DNA from: CBDCWQ01 sp965223435
GTDB lineage: Bacteria; Myxococcota; Kuafuiibacteriia; Kuafuiibacteriales; Kuafuiibacteriaceae
DNA length: 64,000 nucleotides
NCBI GenBank assembly: GCA_965223435.1
Contig: CBDCWQ010000018.1
Span: 186,001 to 250,000, forward strand
Direction of reading: 5' to 3'
The translations under genes were made by a program, and so were the position numbers. The stretch's first letter is position 1, and the number at the start of each line of letters is the position of its first letter. The notes below the pieces were generated by a model, which saw nothing but the letters and a program-made list of their open reading frames with translations, ran no database searches and had not been told where the DNA came from. This document shows, piece after piece, positions 22,301 through 25,162 of this stretch.

Positions 22301-23021
22301 TCCTTTTCATATCGTCGAGTTTGCTGGTCACAAAATGAAAGCGCGACGACACAGTCCAAACGGTGCGGAGTTCGGGCCCAATGCCAACCACCTCAGCGAT
22401 CGGGAAGAGAACGTGCGCATCGACGAAAACGGTGCTCTACGCCTCAGCATCACGCGAGACCCTCAGTATCCCGACCGTTGGTACGGGGCGGAAGTGATTT
22501 TGAAGGGGACCTTCGGATACGGACGATACGCCTTCACCGTGGAGGCAGATCTCGAAAACTGGGACAAGAACGCCGTTTTGGGTCTGTTCACCTGGGACGA
22601 CAGTCTTCGAGGTGGCGCCCCGCTTCACAATCGTGAGATCGACATCGAAATCACCCGTTGGGGCATTGCCGGAAACGACCCTGTCCAATTCGCCATGCCG
22701 CCCTACGACACCGGATTTGTGCATCGTTTCACGCCCGATCCGAGCCAGGTCCAAAGGATCAACACCTACGTATTTGACTGGAGCGAAGACCGGATCAGGT
22801 TCAGCATGTACGCTGGTCGGGATCGCGGGCAAGCCATCGAGACGTGGTTCTTCAACGAATCTGAGTTCATTCAAGAGCCTGGAAAAGAAGAGGTCCGAAT
22901 CAACCTTTGGCTCCACCAGCTTCCAGAGGACACCGAGGCGAAGGAGGCGAGAGCGCCGGCCTCCAAACAGCGGGTCGATGTCATCATCCACGACTTCCGG
23001 TTTGATCCCGTTGAGCCGTAG
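1368..23021 (+). CDS. Giant 7217-residue secreted multidomain protein with HExxH and GH16-like C-terminus
   Basis: An uninterrupted frame of 7217 residues. The start is well supported: AGGAGG at 1358-1363 is four bases before the ATG. The N-terminus has a signal peptide with a weak lipobox (TTFAC). Approximate domains: Ig-like repeats with 'IIYDSAAPIIEL'-type strands, 450-930; FnIII-like, about 930-1020; sialidase/BNR-like blocks, 1035-1210 and 1518-1705; three RYPxPP repeats, 1797-2168; an (alpha/alpha)6-like domain, 2510-3030; a second helical toroid-like region, 3350-3600; a HELMH zinc-protease-type motif, 5268-5272; a DUF1565-like beta-helix start, about 5475; two galactose-binding-like domains, 6112-6278 and 6448-6630, separated by a Pro/Glu linker; and a GH16-like fold with EIDIE at 7090-7094. 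Together these suggest a surface or secreted polysaccharide-acting protein. That role is inferred, and substrate is unknown. A shorter paralogue lies at 48.7-55.2 kb. Confidence 0.9.
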   Translation: MQLRIGLPKMGMRTGTLLALAVSTTFACNEGSLKQEKTRGGEYGRTEAALTTGWHLFQTSTGTTAAFLEGIPEDRQMFWEIDQGYDREQSRVLPKYTRRSDLSRSKTYWAYISAEDEKLNVNDLAPPSFHEDMKADGYFTKPAEDRPQGGLGAFSAFRWDGERQHLVRLGPGEVLKAGEAYWIETSRVCDARSWFFSDAVRLIHGCALDQSAFRIIKKSDWSDTKETPDRELPTLLSNTLVLQHTATAKERSIQDILAPPPEEAGTDDTAVYVPTDPEPHFVIAQDEQGAWQIYEGANLGGDHIHIALAGTYEAVDAEVLETQFGYAPGTPENERQPEPGAVIRLVQLVSHLKTQVKSLKGVVPLGQGENALEPGASLSPGRSALHLVWALDERFFNQGASGQVSPDFIEDLLVSSSDVHFESREGDLAELHNTEVVLDKTAPLLYVRAEDEVLYSHTPHFTVAGVVYDEDLIEFSVNGIVVAEGSQSFSQEVWLTPGTNQVRLVAIDGSANATSIVKTIIYDSAAPIIELQQPDMTKVLEGAAYLEGRLVESYLKAFTINDQPVEVIGEGFRLRLPVLSLGLHTFELWAIDEMGLEDERRVAIYIDEHGAKWVTDLPETGGADGGGAQTEEPIGFFVDVTATADNTDLDIVIVDDHDVEERVRLSEVLEGGASTRHQRAYVFFEDLSLVNTSTLTAIDIANVTPKSSLVSFRVTYFGRSDAPTSLDDHAFPRLAILAPEEEVAYTNVPIYRLQGIVADEQLMLVRINDVVTTTISGAFSSFIKLDHQTNEVQVIAMDLAQQESSVKRTIVYDNQPPVIALTTPEKERVYVADYQIVGTVNDPHLEGLILSKVGTDEYETVELKNEGGAFKVDISLDVGHLNVFELIARDRAQNERRRRIEVFYETTYRADVAPMRPTGVRGWPQDGSAHLRWSPPRALADGTSIPRGITPRYRVYRNLELIRDEVLDLSYVGSVPAALEPFEFYVTAILDGRNGILESERSSIAAITVGQEELGPSIGELEAPSIVSDGSLATSMPEVAFSEVNGREYTHLVYIARGDGEEQTDQVRYLRSDRMARHDSWTKQSVSLGAAEESWLITEVAVSAYQSKVVVAWLEIEKEGEVSRVRTAQSDNRGDSFNNERTLRQSTRWKRDVDAAFDRTGHHHLIWGEANKVYYLKNLMGPDGMESNHPGLPNVFDLKKRWVNHEEVKYQHFVTTECEGESDCPCTANYKDTYSFGLETAEDNVCAFKDKDCQLKRGFGEYLTRIEETFTESPSLQVSHEAITIVARQTRMFDNYSYPNRSWMGLPKSNPYRGLGPMVPRPTPTRDCGWIAGANLKFRQGHRQAWKLNQYACELEVPENRAELLRLDYDWDKQRSWGHKRENWYSYDHKRGHLHQWYQYDFAGQWHEGDHIKVAQRPVIPGRWSYKKTQTRGVPRLYSGKKYGYVAVEGVTQKVEQGWSQGDWHREPFSKPRAPTDTKEQFEETLQNWRISHVEDFYAEREADYAECGGAPNPAFGPTGPTYAKTYTTKDGRSYAVFEKGVITDPNNPEGNPIYLATSENGTEWVLRRDPVAHGYMPSVGVATSGEIAVLYYTPDTGRPSESGVPLGKIMLARSQNNGVTFVEEALNEGLDPDTKKHRVYPAKPINWRAYGSDSDYYYGVPSLATHGNLFVATWVKQPEVAGDRDRIMTARVLVSDDGEKLEKEIVVTTPETVTADENFSAKLECVNQYHMLTEGCDAQKTSLQYGSKAFSTLGDFVSDAGSLNGSKEISIEAPSGYGTAGRTQVEFKTVKDTAPPKLHYRYNNGFSRSWKDADIRYPIPPLEGLIGYESGFKSNYDTSEDFARDWDQWWAMTMELIEADRAAGYFDATADINEAHLREVVEYSAPPHSSRSLSGDSDLTSAVKALSDVVSANEKLLKLGDPGQSVTSGPVHTYKPTYHYQFKFRHSGFERSSEDEDDRYPTPPMVYGQNDRYGYVPGFETWEEYVRNWNEWKTAFDRMIEEDQAANRLAPGAESHLSEIRRLEQDFPGKPSDIESIEVAIVWDAELETVVAALNNLYQSPAPIAPSEAAAPLVPLVDAPLTRTDCPTPDYQYTRHPTYNYKPGFNLSTYSGGRYPYPPIGTTVFAGIEPAFSSHEDFLRAVRSWGTYLDHFVQEDQEAGRLVGPLVDSELASIDELRANPPEKPTEMDHIKDMELWEQKARARINNLNRLFNQCPDHEEENPIEGEEPLLGEGPNGFHLSHEKAVFSAAGLKITALWGFSWEISREDTSGGSCATWQVENVGEESGHWVVRSSASWSSFSASGASSEVEFELEAGQTTEVDHCLRPAQVSSLAERKKSLHEDRITISRELSDTPEGEQTVQLLLVGFALSLPDDPPRISAENPCTEYPVTNAASEPVQLEVSVLFNPSVLVTIHGQAFDEAAPSSKTIQAGATKMVRICSDDVLGLDRKGATIRFQIPGQYLQTQSVRLHVVENVKINDDADTIEDGLSGESPDVISNNAAGAYRRAKMLLNELYNPALSLQREYGIDERNEDTPYLASFERMWAYTQGILVAQFSRQGDPRAQATARMLCDEAIQNTHEGEGDPEALAADPNPFKEHIKGWHFSRNTRGDGWKDMRLVTGANAWALHGLGVFMSSGEFKSLPPNEKKEMQECYLQSLDGLDKHRVGDLVTDPEHQWLMTAGTTTKGLQNAESPLKLDIEVVPGSKRERDLFRRNDPDCRGDIRWAYYDILDVIGYDELRPDKNPKITSYCRDENGNRRKETDRTYVLTDEDQDIFLALKERSRAINIVTEHNLDVLSVLNHAIKHWHEVTEGMSEASMNRTGGLEYLVEWRDRLNEAIFHSNSLYNDQDGRVITGGDINREHKVFEKSEFTAIDNCSWLALSVDYGTLPKEHKDKLATCLDYTIRHFARKDLPFHGKTYHGTFYFPREFKDPYIEQNDDQEELYHLEATTGLILGLLYFVDHLEDEYPIESQGFRAEANAMWADMQNFLLDHGLPYSTVRIQDLMTLLPSSTATIWYIDVFDYYASRDGGLDQPLKNYSHEVPYTSLLATDELSYPLEEARGLVGKSWQFLQGKTVAGTQPSPAADTPQVFSRLSVESDGNGSVPAWGTVQGPEGADLVVELSSKLDGRPELVYEYTPVNITSISLTLASANASFLGWHTQTFAAEGTVIPYAGQSENDYVRISVIKNKQEWVLGTAVLDAKGHFNFRHEVTAGPFDEVIADGVPVGRVFRRASSMDIPDLMVATTAIHNAKVQSEKDFTLLSPVAERQRHVSGVRGEWHFHQTSLGGYGSKRTETIALIDRSLKKQTDVVTVGGGGDAGRQVRKIRDDSLVVSGQIQSGEGSVAVTYLEDQALAIIAAVTQGDMAQAKKWVDGLLAIRVDGNYSGFVQFPYAVNASTGEMLASYYQTGAQMLALYAIAFYAEHHETEQGEILSLMKDILITLEEVYFDHATGRFMSGGGWPQSLKDALSRAAADTSIPPMDLPIFTSSRLEDHVYAANVYRLAQRLVPEGEPRWSSQVSQIFNTLYRDFWEGPDAVSSREPWSGRPLPYLGAVADAHWTETIRATTLYQLWAAQQGLLVRAKRSADLLTLWAEADGVPSSAGAQMALAYGILSKRGAAAFDPRQEELARSDFLRLVKSNPSRTSDLAFTLIAQNPKGFLGVRAGSMLGLGVPHIKPAGQTIMADKVIREATVNTLFALLASEFRPYGFDTLLNRLTLIGFVAESARNGVDPQRWGEEYQRAFDIQLLVTVASLSHLCESSLPTLLGGGFGQDEFSGTVISRYLGLSCEDASKQFQRLFFRRVGTHDLQDLLPLLEHPNDAFEILRLTEALHLGDDRATTFDASPFMGRLIPNTHASTQVAVKMPASLYAAQRASEKSPLVLPEDISAPQVALAMKERFRQVIALGDGGFAGLEEDEALRYETYGLDFISMMNPGAPAFSSRETLEWDVLVASGPSGTQSVRYLSGGVEVQTPVDAPEAFYLASAQEGLTRGQMGQNVRFLRQFINMEAAGNLPYVARISGVSEAQLHLMMRTGAFRESDLLRILRAPELNLLADEIESWASLFVVLSPESATWPAALRRDGPASTVLALHQEMFENGALTALFDDSVEALALSEAFEGVAQVHFIPFNPVPKGQPEEDDSVCFEVYRYNGNQAEASKIFLSASSARAHKIADCVTASPFVDQDFASFYADLTFESTFSPQYAVRRTDVPWVQSFQQGYAIVPPMGSMNETAYATPLVERSAINLQGWKGMTGNPHGLFQLGAVLGLGEDNQPQISVPGELSGCHKLAALPTHGMDFSEFILLSPQSVESHVVEFEEHDCYRGQAFPVRQNHTYVIYQKRLHDWPKQVLGGEVTVVSTGDADTAPSAASIEVAVAVFYTDAAQAQIRAQLEGTPDALDSWTQKMLANANTIFADSKIPVAFVAAPGTHDVSIPEMSGSGANLGRLHDEGDDRMERAYQNGKADLVVLVTSDRAQPPVEFGSLNWETLHNVSALTWDQSIKPSLAEAFGRNLGCRDDSRSANVSSFDSAIFPYASSHTFAANGRTYVTLGGHGGGGTKVALFSNPEVLYSGQPTGTATKNCARAIEETAEVLQHIDGQRPWFDRDEKSLLSGLAVTGGDPKLDATEGQKDSEEVRTYVLTNNADHPVIWRAETVGGLLGEAAILSITPSRGTLPSGGSIPIEVTVRALELEALEAGQHAQELWFLSVGNIAGRTRIGGQVTVAPGAADPSSLWTLTRGNLSLDPQDLPPFIVVRSKLDDLGAPICQRLRATQHQRFGYTHSAEIVGAQFADKKPWLTVSTQGDLSTSNLSGRQFLDIDVCLDLPAVKTLPLGVHEWFGQLKMVFKRGVTGYTVHRWIKLQIQDGPLEILGAEDGRLQVAAGTCTTVGVRNNNTEEPVGWTPMVTSKENLGQSTPAFFLAPDTQQWTHAGEEGRFDVCNQVESSVGTTTEISLVGGDDQKLTSVTIETVPEDQLGEPQDQGLHGQLGIEECGVSRSAAIRVPSGYWGYEVIPNVVETGGQDPFYIEVRFPQTTDRKSVVLELGNNILGPEGEQSGDRVTFNDLGLSPDEKTDGVYTAGPFWQLAVAAGTHRHGPQGARMVEVGNLTGIFGGRNLTFNTQPQVGIIDADQVAKVSPREADAKVTTTDNFVNVCSNAGSTQLVLRKERGEASVRTLAGADPAILPRAVYRAGIPDAFDHMFQISTYHIESMTNASENERAGATSLIRNSIHGLNAPFIDKGVYGSNAQLQAITYLDTMVAGLNSFRATHELMHRWGIYFSGLADDSGSHYKDRVGVRSVLGGRSLTLQPNGKVKVSCPPMTSAPLLDRYLLGLVTAEQAGDVPYLDTDRHLKCGEEVAGELLGLSVQDMAERYGARTPSGPFFYRIGFVGESLGRKLNRTEMAFYHTYAEHYTAPSKKGTWPALTNENWVAISDYFGEDVRFETSISAPRQVPGESVPVETKDHPLPQFGDGWVTLYVDSQSQDPAFGGPDAPYHSVHDALVASRHWPIAVRIVAGSDPLFHYVRQDADIIDQLYAGDVVPWLDGAPHFQFNTFDVEDAPASIRGFRVSGGVPEQIVCAQGSRSVLGDADQSTLFFAEPFSVAPSGHDGFDWLGHFRVNDLKTRQGVLPIKDKPLYCVAELDVTDHELFDDSLKLLGIRPLSHEHVVLTPKSGAVSGVTLHLPSEATTLYEDGFTLYSDGRGRINFEFENDLSSNCRVLFMMPAGLSIAEIADLPAVELVSHEQECVPGSFYSEQLPLPIDVPFFGAEASGGDEWTLFFLPEGGSLSNLRELHSAGQLTAVTLQTGALVDAVVSDDAPTGGEDLIYFTEGHKTRAEVTLRGVSTDLKLYQLQFRNPLGSISDKRYKVRIIDHPEHEAPGKVPYYKNWLKPGLRDGQTMEVNGERNAAEWFFGTELPNDDLGRDRYTMAFDRDEFVRELGHYPPDCGAVPNVTPCTKTVNGVKTIKVIMTFSDVDTEAVYQRELWVHFDPKDPVRIDPPKKVVKVGSEDVDFSFTIHNDGGAPIEYNAAPRVAGVFYDQYGLETGSIINVVSRSKVRFTVPAYGSYTHTMTAHGQKFEGLYYDPMLVFQLNETWGRSLIRPTYQVDFDTGLDPNPVLWDNFAVEGEREANKFGRIGLLDDGTVGADGHLKIKAQTLIVSDESLAPEPDFLAAWREVGKDLSRFNTLHFDAAALNKSSVGQTVHVRLVEQGGAAWVSGRTSLTESYQTIVVGLNETYFKPEGKALGQLSKQVRDIAFVFTSPEGVSERVEFGIKHVLPNKAEVVEVQNVLGAVVPVSPHPAVVDPEPEVEPEPEEEEVPEEVPDDVSVSPHERIQVFRKRVPWYDVLADRVSIKGENRTINGVLFEVRSKYGLLEPSGGQAYFPAGKNADIHFTPNFERLNVLPGDEVIEVIYFENEALGMKGQVPVWIELGLTGGRGPGVGDDDPGANDRLFFSDFETTPDCDEACQEWNVAVPGGQLVEGEPPSDVTAKTERMSGGNRLVFSHPRLSEWGAAYKALDIDLTRFEAISFEVQAVKYKSESAINAGCVNIRFSEDDQDHWASERFQISADKEVTIVVPLKGLKGDGSDGSPSSSSYKKRNFDQIAQIAFSFFPNVLPGQFDDVAFSIDSIRGHAQLPESVTNPNCNLVTAEAPETEGDIVIQGSLNPMSSVRDLLTTKSLTYDRLAQRVLDQALSGMSWTKGDTDNEGKKVPHWNPGFANPNLFIQIHESSANTPEYLIAEIVHQITHHRDHQKGQFTHPVACRDATKRGCAEPTPGRPASPMSERQWRDFYYSQWLRAEAEAVFNSMKVLAEIYGEKTVNIKDFLSLKGGDTRPAEAAFHDYLQGRGSEESVIRRLMILVQHRREWYGAQLGPRLNERLMDVWGYGMEERATDATKILGSPQEEWTRMQMRDEYGHYNQSEDSRDQDFTWYREFFPPDRGVLRHQYNGFKDTLDSDGQFQSCGDDEILFTPVPCSGAAPVPFHIVEFAGHKMKARRHSPNGAEFGPNANHLSDREENVRIDENGALRLSITRDPQYPDRWYGAEVILKGTFGYGRYAFTVEADLENWDKNAVLGLFTWDDSLRGGAPLHNREIDIEITRWGIAGNDPVQFAMPPYDTGFVHRFTPDPSQVQRINTYVFDWSEDRIRFSMYAGRDRGQAIETWFFNESEFIQEPGKEEVRINLWLHQLPEDTEAKEARAPASKQRVDVIIHDFRFDPVEP
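6755..7873 (+). repeat. Three diverged ~85-residue coding repeats (RYPxPP...F/W...EDQAAG) inside the giant gene
   Basis: Three units begin near 6755, 7160 and 7640. Each has an aromatic start (PKLHYRY, PTYHYQF, PTYNYKP), then RYPIPP, RYPTPP or RYPYPP, then a GF/AF-containing segment, and then a helix ending in EADRAAG, EEDQAAN or QEDQEAG. They sit between the sialidase-like and (alpha/alpha)6-like parts. The paralogue at 48.7-55.2 kb passes directly from one flank to the other without them, so they look like a giant-specific insertion followed by tandem duplication. Confidence 0.75.
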
Positions 23022-23037
23022 CTTCTACCCGACGGCG

Positions 23038-23064
23038 GGCTGAGGCCAAACGTTGTCCTCAGCC
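23038..23064 (+). terminator. Hairpin downstream of the giant gene
   Basis: GGCTGAGG (23038-23045) and CCTCAGCC (23057-23064) form a perfect 8-bp stem with an 11-nt loop, 17 bases after the stop codon. The sequence after it (TTGTGCTCTTAG) is only moderately T-rich, so this is a plausible but not classical intrinsic terminator. Confidence 0.5.
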
Positions 23065-23386
23065 TTGTGCTCTTAGTGCGGATTCGGCCCTAACCGTGTA
23101 GGCCGGTGGGTGTGCCCACTTGGGGTCCGAACCGTATGGGCTGGCGAAACGGGACCCGTGACAGTGAAACGCCGGTGTCCCAGGAAAGGCCTTCTGTACC
23201 CAAAGAATCACTATGCTCAGGTGCTGGCATACGATTTGCACATACCGAACCCCAGGGGCCGTCAGAAGAATGCACACGCGCGACGGGTGGCCAACCGAAG
23301 TACGAAAGAAGGGTTTGGGACGAGTTATGAACAATGAGACCACTTACACGGGACGGAAACAGGTTGAATCCAAGCTTCTCGGAAAC
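23065..23386. other. Intergenic region before the zinc-finger lipoprotein gene
   Basis: About 320 bases with no supportable gene. A frame open from 23213 runs into the lipoprotein gene, but its first 58 codons encode no recognisable signal or domain. The lipoprotein signal begins at 23387, so this stretch is taken as untranslated. No clear promoter hexamers were found. Confidence 0.4.
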
Positions 23387-24139
23387 ATGAAAAGCGTTCA
23401 CCAGCTAGGTGTTACGCTCGTCCTCTGCGCGTTTTTCGCCCTAGGCGCTTGCAAGAAGACGCCTGAGGGCGAAATGACAAAATGGGAAGAGAACCAAGCC
23501 AGAGTCCATCACCTGGCCGCAGAATACCCGGGGTTCGCTTCGTTTCTAGAGGACCAAGTTGCAATCGCAAAGAAGTCGATCGACGAAGCTCAGGCCATCG
23601 ATGACGTTACGGCGTCTGTGGAGAAGATGGCGGCAGGCAACGCGTTGATCACGTCGGGGTTGGTGGGGACCTTGGGTCGAGTCGATGCGAAGAAAAAGGC
23701 GGTGGAGCGAAAGGCCGCCCGAGCCGCCCGCTTTTCGGTGGCCGGTATGGATCACTTTTCGACACGCAACGCCCTGGTGCACGCTGAAAACGTCTTGGCC
23801 AACATTGAGCAAATCCTCGAGGCCGGGGCCATCGATCTCAACGGCGCCCGTGTAGCCTTGGCCGACGTTTCCGCCAAGCTGTCTCGGACCGAAAGAGGGC
23901 TCAATGCGATCATTCACTCTGCTCGAGGCAACCAAGGTCGAAGCGCAAGACGAATGGAGGCCACGTTCAAACGCTCGAAGCGCTCCAAAAAGAAGAAACA
24001 CAGAAAAGCCAAGGTGCTGAGTGCCAAGAAGCGGCAAAAACGGAAGAAAACATCGCCAGCCACCTGGCAGTGCCACTATTGTGACAGCATGAACCACAAC
24101 CACGATCTCAAGTGCAACTCCTGCGGGGCATCACGTTAG
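23387..24139 (+). CDS. Lipoprotein with C-terminal RanBP2-type zinc finger
   Basis: 250 residues from the ATG at 23387, chosen because it starts a textbook lipoprotein signal (MKSVHQLG...FFALGACKK). The middle is helical and rich in Ala, Lys and Glu, like the unstructured or coiled lipoproteins common in this lineage. A very basic stretch (KRSKRSKKKKHRKAK and similar) precedes the final 24 residues. Those have W227, C229, C232, N236, C243 and C246 in the exact spacing W-x-C-x2-C-x3-N-x6-C-x2-C of RanBP2-type zinc ribbons. That finger is best known from cytoplasmic or nuclear proteins that bind ubiquitin or RNA, so its presence on a lipid-anchored protein is odd. Function unknown. Confidence 0.8.
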   Translation: MKSVHQLGVTLVLCAFFALGACKKTPEGEMTKWEENQARVHHLAAEYPGFASFLEDQVAIAKKSIDEAQAIDDVTASVEKMAAGNALITSGLVGTLGRVDAKKKAVERKAARAARFSVAGMDHFSTRNALVHAENVLANIEQILEAGAIDLNGARVALADVSAKLSRTERGLNAIIHSARGNQGRSARRMEATFKRSKRSKKKKHRKAKVLSAKKRQKRKKTSPATWQCHYCDSMNHNHDLKCNSCGASR

Positions 24140-24263
24140 AGACGAAGCAAAAGAACGGCGGCGAAGCTGTGTGCCCGGAGCATACCTGTACATTCGTGAC
24201 GCTTGGTTGCATCGCTTACATTGGGAAATAATCTCATGGGCGGATTGCGCGATGAAAAAGGCA

Positions 24264-24334
24264 CTAGAGCGCATCTCATAACCTCATTTTCCTGGACCTG
24301 GACCTGGACCTGGACCTGGACTTGGACCTGGATT
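24264..24334. repeat. Left terminal repeat and hexamer array, element copy 1
   Basis: CTAG plus a ~26-base unique inverted-repeat segment, then TGGACC units from 24293 with a TGGACT variant at 24317-24322 and a degenerate TGGATT end. It is complementary to 24694-24777, so a transcript of the element could fold into a long stem with the gene in the loop. Confidence 0.85.
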
Positions 24335-24335
24335 C

Positions 24336-24689
24336 CTACCGGCGGGTTCGAGGGGGAAGGCACATCTTAGAGAGAATGCGAACGATCGGGTCGAGTATCT
24401 TAACAGCCTCCCGAACCGATGCTTTGTCGATAAAGCCAGGAGCAAAACAGGCGTCGACAATTGCTCCACACTCCATAGCGGAGCCTCTGGCGATTGCGTA
24501 GAAGCGTTTTTGGTCCGTTGGCCTGGTCTTTCCAGAGCCTTCCGCGATATTGAGCGGGACAGACAACGACGCTCGCCGGATTTGGTCCGCAAAACTTGCG
24601 TAGCCGGGGGGAAATCGATCCGTGAGCTGCGATGCGAGAGGCAGGAAGGCGATGGCCAACCGGTAGACTTCGAGATTTCGGTAGTTCAT
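24336..24689 (-). CDS. Four-helix-bundle (Avd / 23S rRNA IVS-type) protein, element copy 1
   Basis: 117 residues. The family core is clear: 'NYRNLEVYRLAIAF' in helix 1, 'DQIRRASLSVPLNIAEG' (helix 2 hallmark) and 'RFYAIARGSAMECGAIVD'. This is the S23/IVP and bAvd four-helix-bundle family. Members are encoded within 23S rRNA intervening sequences or serve as Avd subunits of diversity-generating retroelements, where they bind nucleic acid. No reverse transcriptase or rRNA is nearby here. Compared with copy 2, an extra A in the run near 24357 changes the last residues to PPRTRR and stops the frame before the hexamer array. There is no Shine-Dalgarno sequence; the ATG directly abuts the right repeat arm. 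Confidence 0.85.
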   Translation of the reverse strand: MNYRNLEVYRLAIAFLPLASQLTDRFPPGYASFADQIRRASLSVPLNIAEGSGKTRPTDQKRFYAIARGSAMECGAIVDACFAPGFIDKASVREAVKILDPIVRILSKMCLPPRTRR

Positions 24690-24693
24690 GCGT

Positions 24694-24777
24694 CCAGGTC
24701 CAGGTCCAGGTCCAGGTCCAGGTCCAGGTCTGTCCAGGTCCAGGTCCAGGAAAATGAGGTTATGAGATGTGCTCTAG
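24694..24777. repeat. Right terminal repeat and hexamer array, element copy 1
   Basis: GGTCCA units from 24694, broken by TCTGT near 24730, then the unique inverted-repeat segment ending GTGCTCTAG. It is the reverse complement of the left arm apart from one base and the hexamer number. Confidence 0.85.
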
Positions 24778-25087
24778 TCTACAAGGATTCGAAAACGCAC
24801 AAGTATTGGACGATTGTCCTCAGCACCAAAAAATACACGGTCTTTTTTGGCCGAGTGGGAAGTGAGGGGCAAGAGAGGACCAAAGCGTTCGATTCGTCAA
24901 AGAACGCGCGCAGTGCCTTTGACAAGATAGTGTCTCAAAAACTACGCGAAGGGGTACGTGCCGGTGAACGGCGGCAAAGACCAACCTGGGTCGCGCTCCC
25001 GTCGCCGCTTGGTCGCCGGCGCAGGTCAGGCTCGATCGCAATCTCCACAGGGTACTCGAGAAGCTTCAACACCTCGGTGCAAAATGA
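24762..25087 (+). pseudogene. WGR-domain protein remnant, 5' end supplied by the element repeat, two frame breaks
   Basis: From the ATG at 24762, which lies inside the element's right repeat, the frame encodes MRCALVYKDSKTHKYW and then '...KKYTVFFGRVGSEGQERTKAFDS...AFDKIVSQKLREG'. This matches the WGR domain, a DNA-damage or nucleic-acid-associated module found in PARPs and bacterial regulators. The frame then needs a one-base correction in GGGG near 24953 (to read GYVPVNGGKDQ) and another at GGG near 24989 (to read APVAAWSPAQVRLDRNL...LQHLGAK) before the TGA at 25085. The first residues (MRCALV) come from the repeat, so the insertion lies at or just inside the original gene start. Whether it is still expressed is unclear; it is probably a pseudogene. 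Confidence 0.65.
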
Positions 25088-25162
25088 GCGACTCTGGATA
25101 CCCACACCTTCATGCGGAGTCCCACAATGATCGGTCATCTCATCGTGTGATAAAGTTTTTCC

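Larger units (their letters stand above)
24264..24777 (-). mobile_element. Inverted-repeat element copy 1 carrying an avd-like gene
   Basis: A 514-bp unit almost identical to 57589-58091. Both ends are CTAG followed inward by AGC-R-CATCTCATAACC and CTCATTTTCC in inverted orientation (one mismatch, at the eighth base). Each arm then continues as a TGGACC/GGTCCA hexamer array: about six units on the left and nine on the right, the right array being interrupted by a TCTGT break. A single leftward avd-like gene fills the centre. CTAG is palindromic, so it may be a 4-bp target duplication or part of the repeat. No transposase or recombinase is present, so mobility would need a trans-acting enzyme or an unknown mechanism. 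The right end abuts a WGR-domain gene remnant. Confidence 0.8.

Noticed and set aside
24290..24735. CRISPR array in the GGTCCA region
   Set aside because: The hexamers are contiguous simple repeats without unique spacers, and there are no cas genes.
24510..24761. Plus-strand frame through element copy 1 into the WGR domain (RSRSRSRS segment)
   Set aside because: It is the antisense of the avd-like gene and array; only the part from the repeat's outward ATG can plausibly belong to the WGR gene.
24264..24777. Diversity-generating retroelement
   Set aside because: The Avd-like protein suggested one, but there is no reverse transcriptase and no template/variable repeat pair nearby.
24264..24777. 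23S rRNA intervening sequence
   Set aside because: Flanks are protein-coding or intergenic and contain no rRNA sequence.
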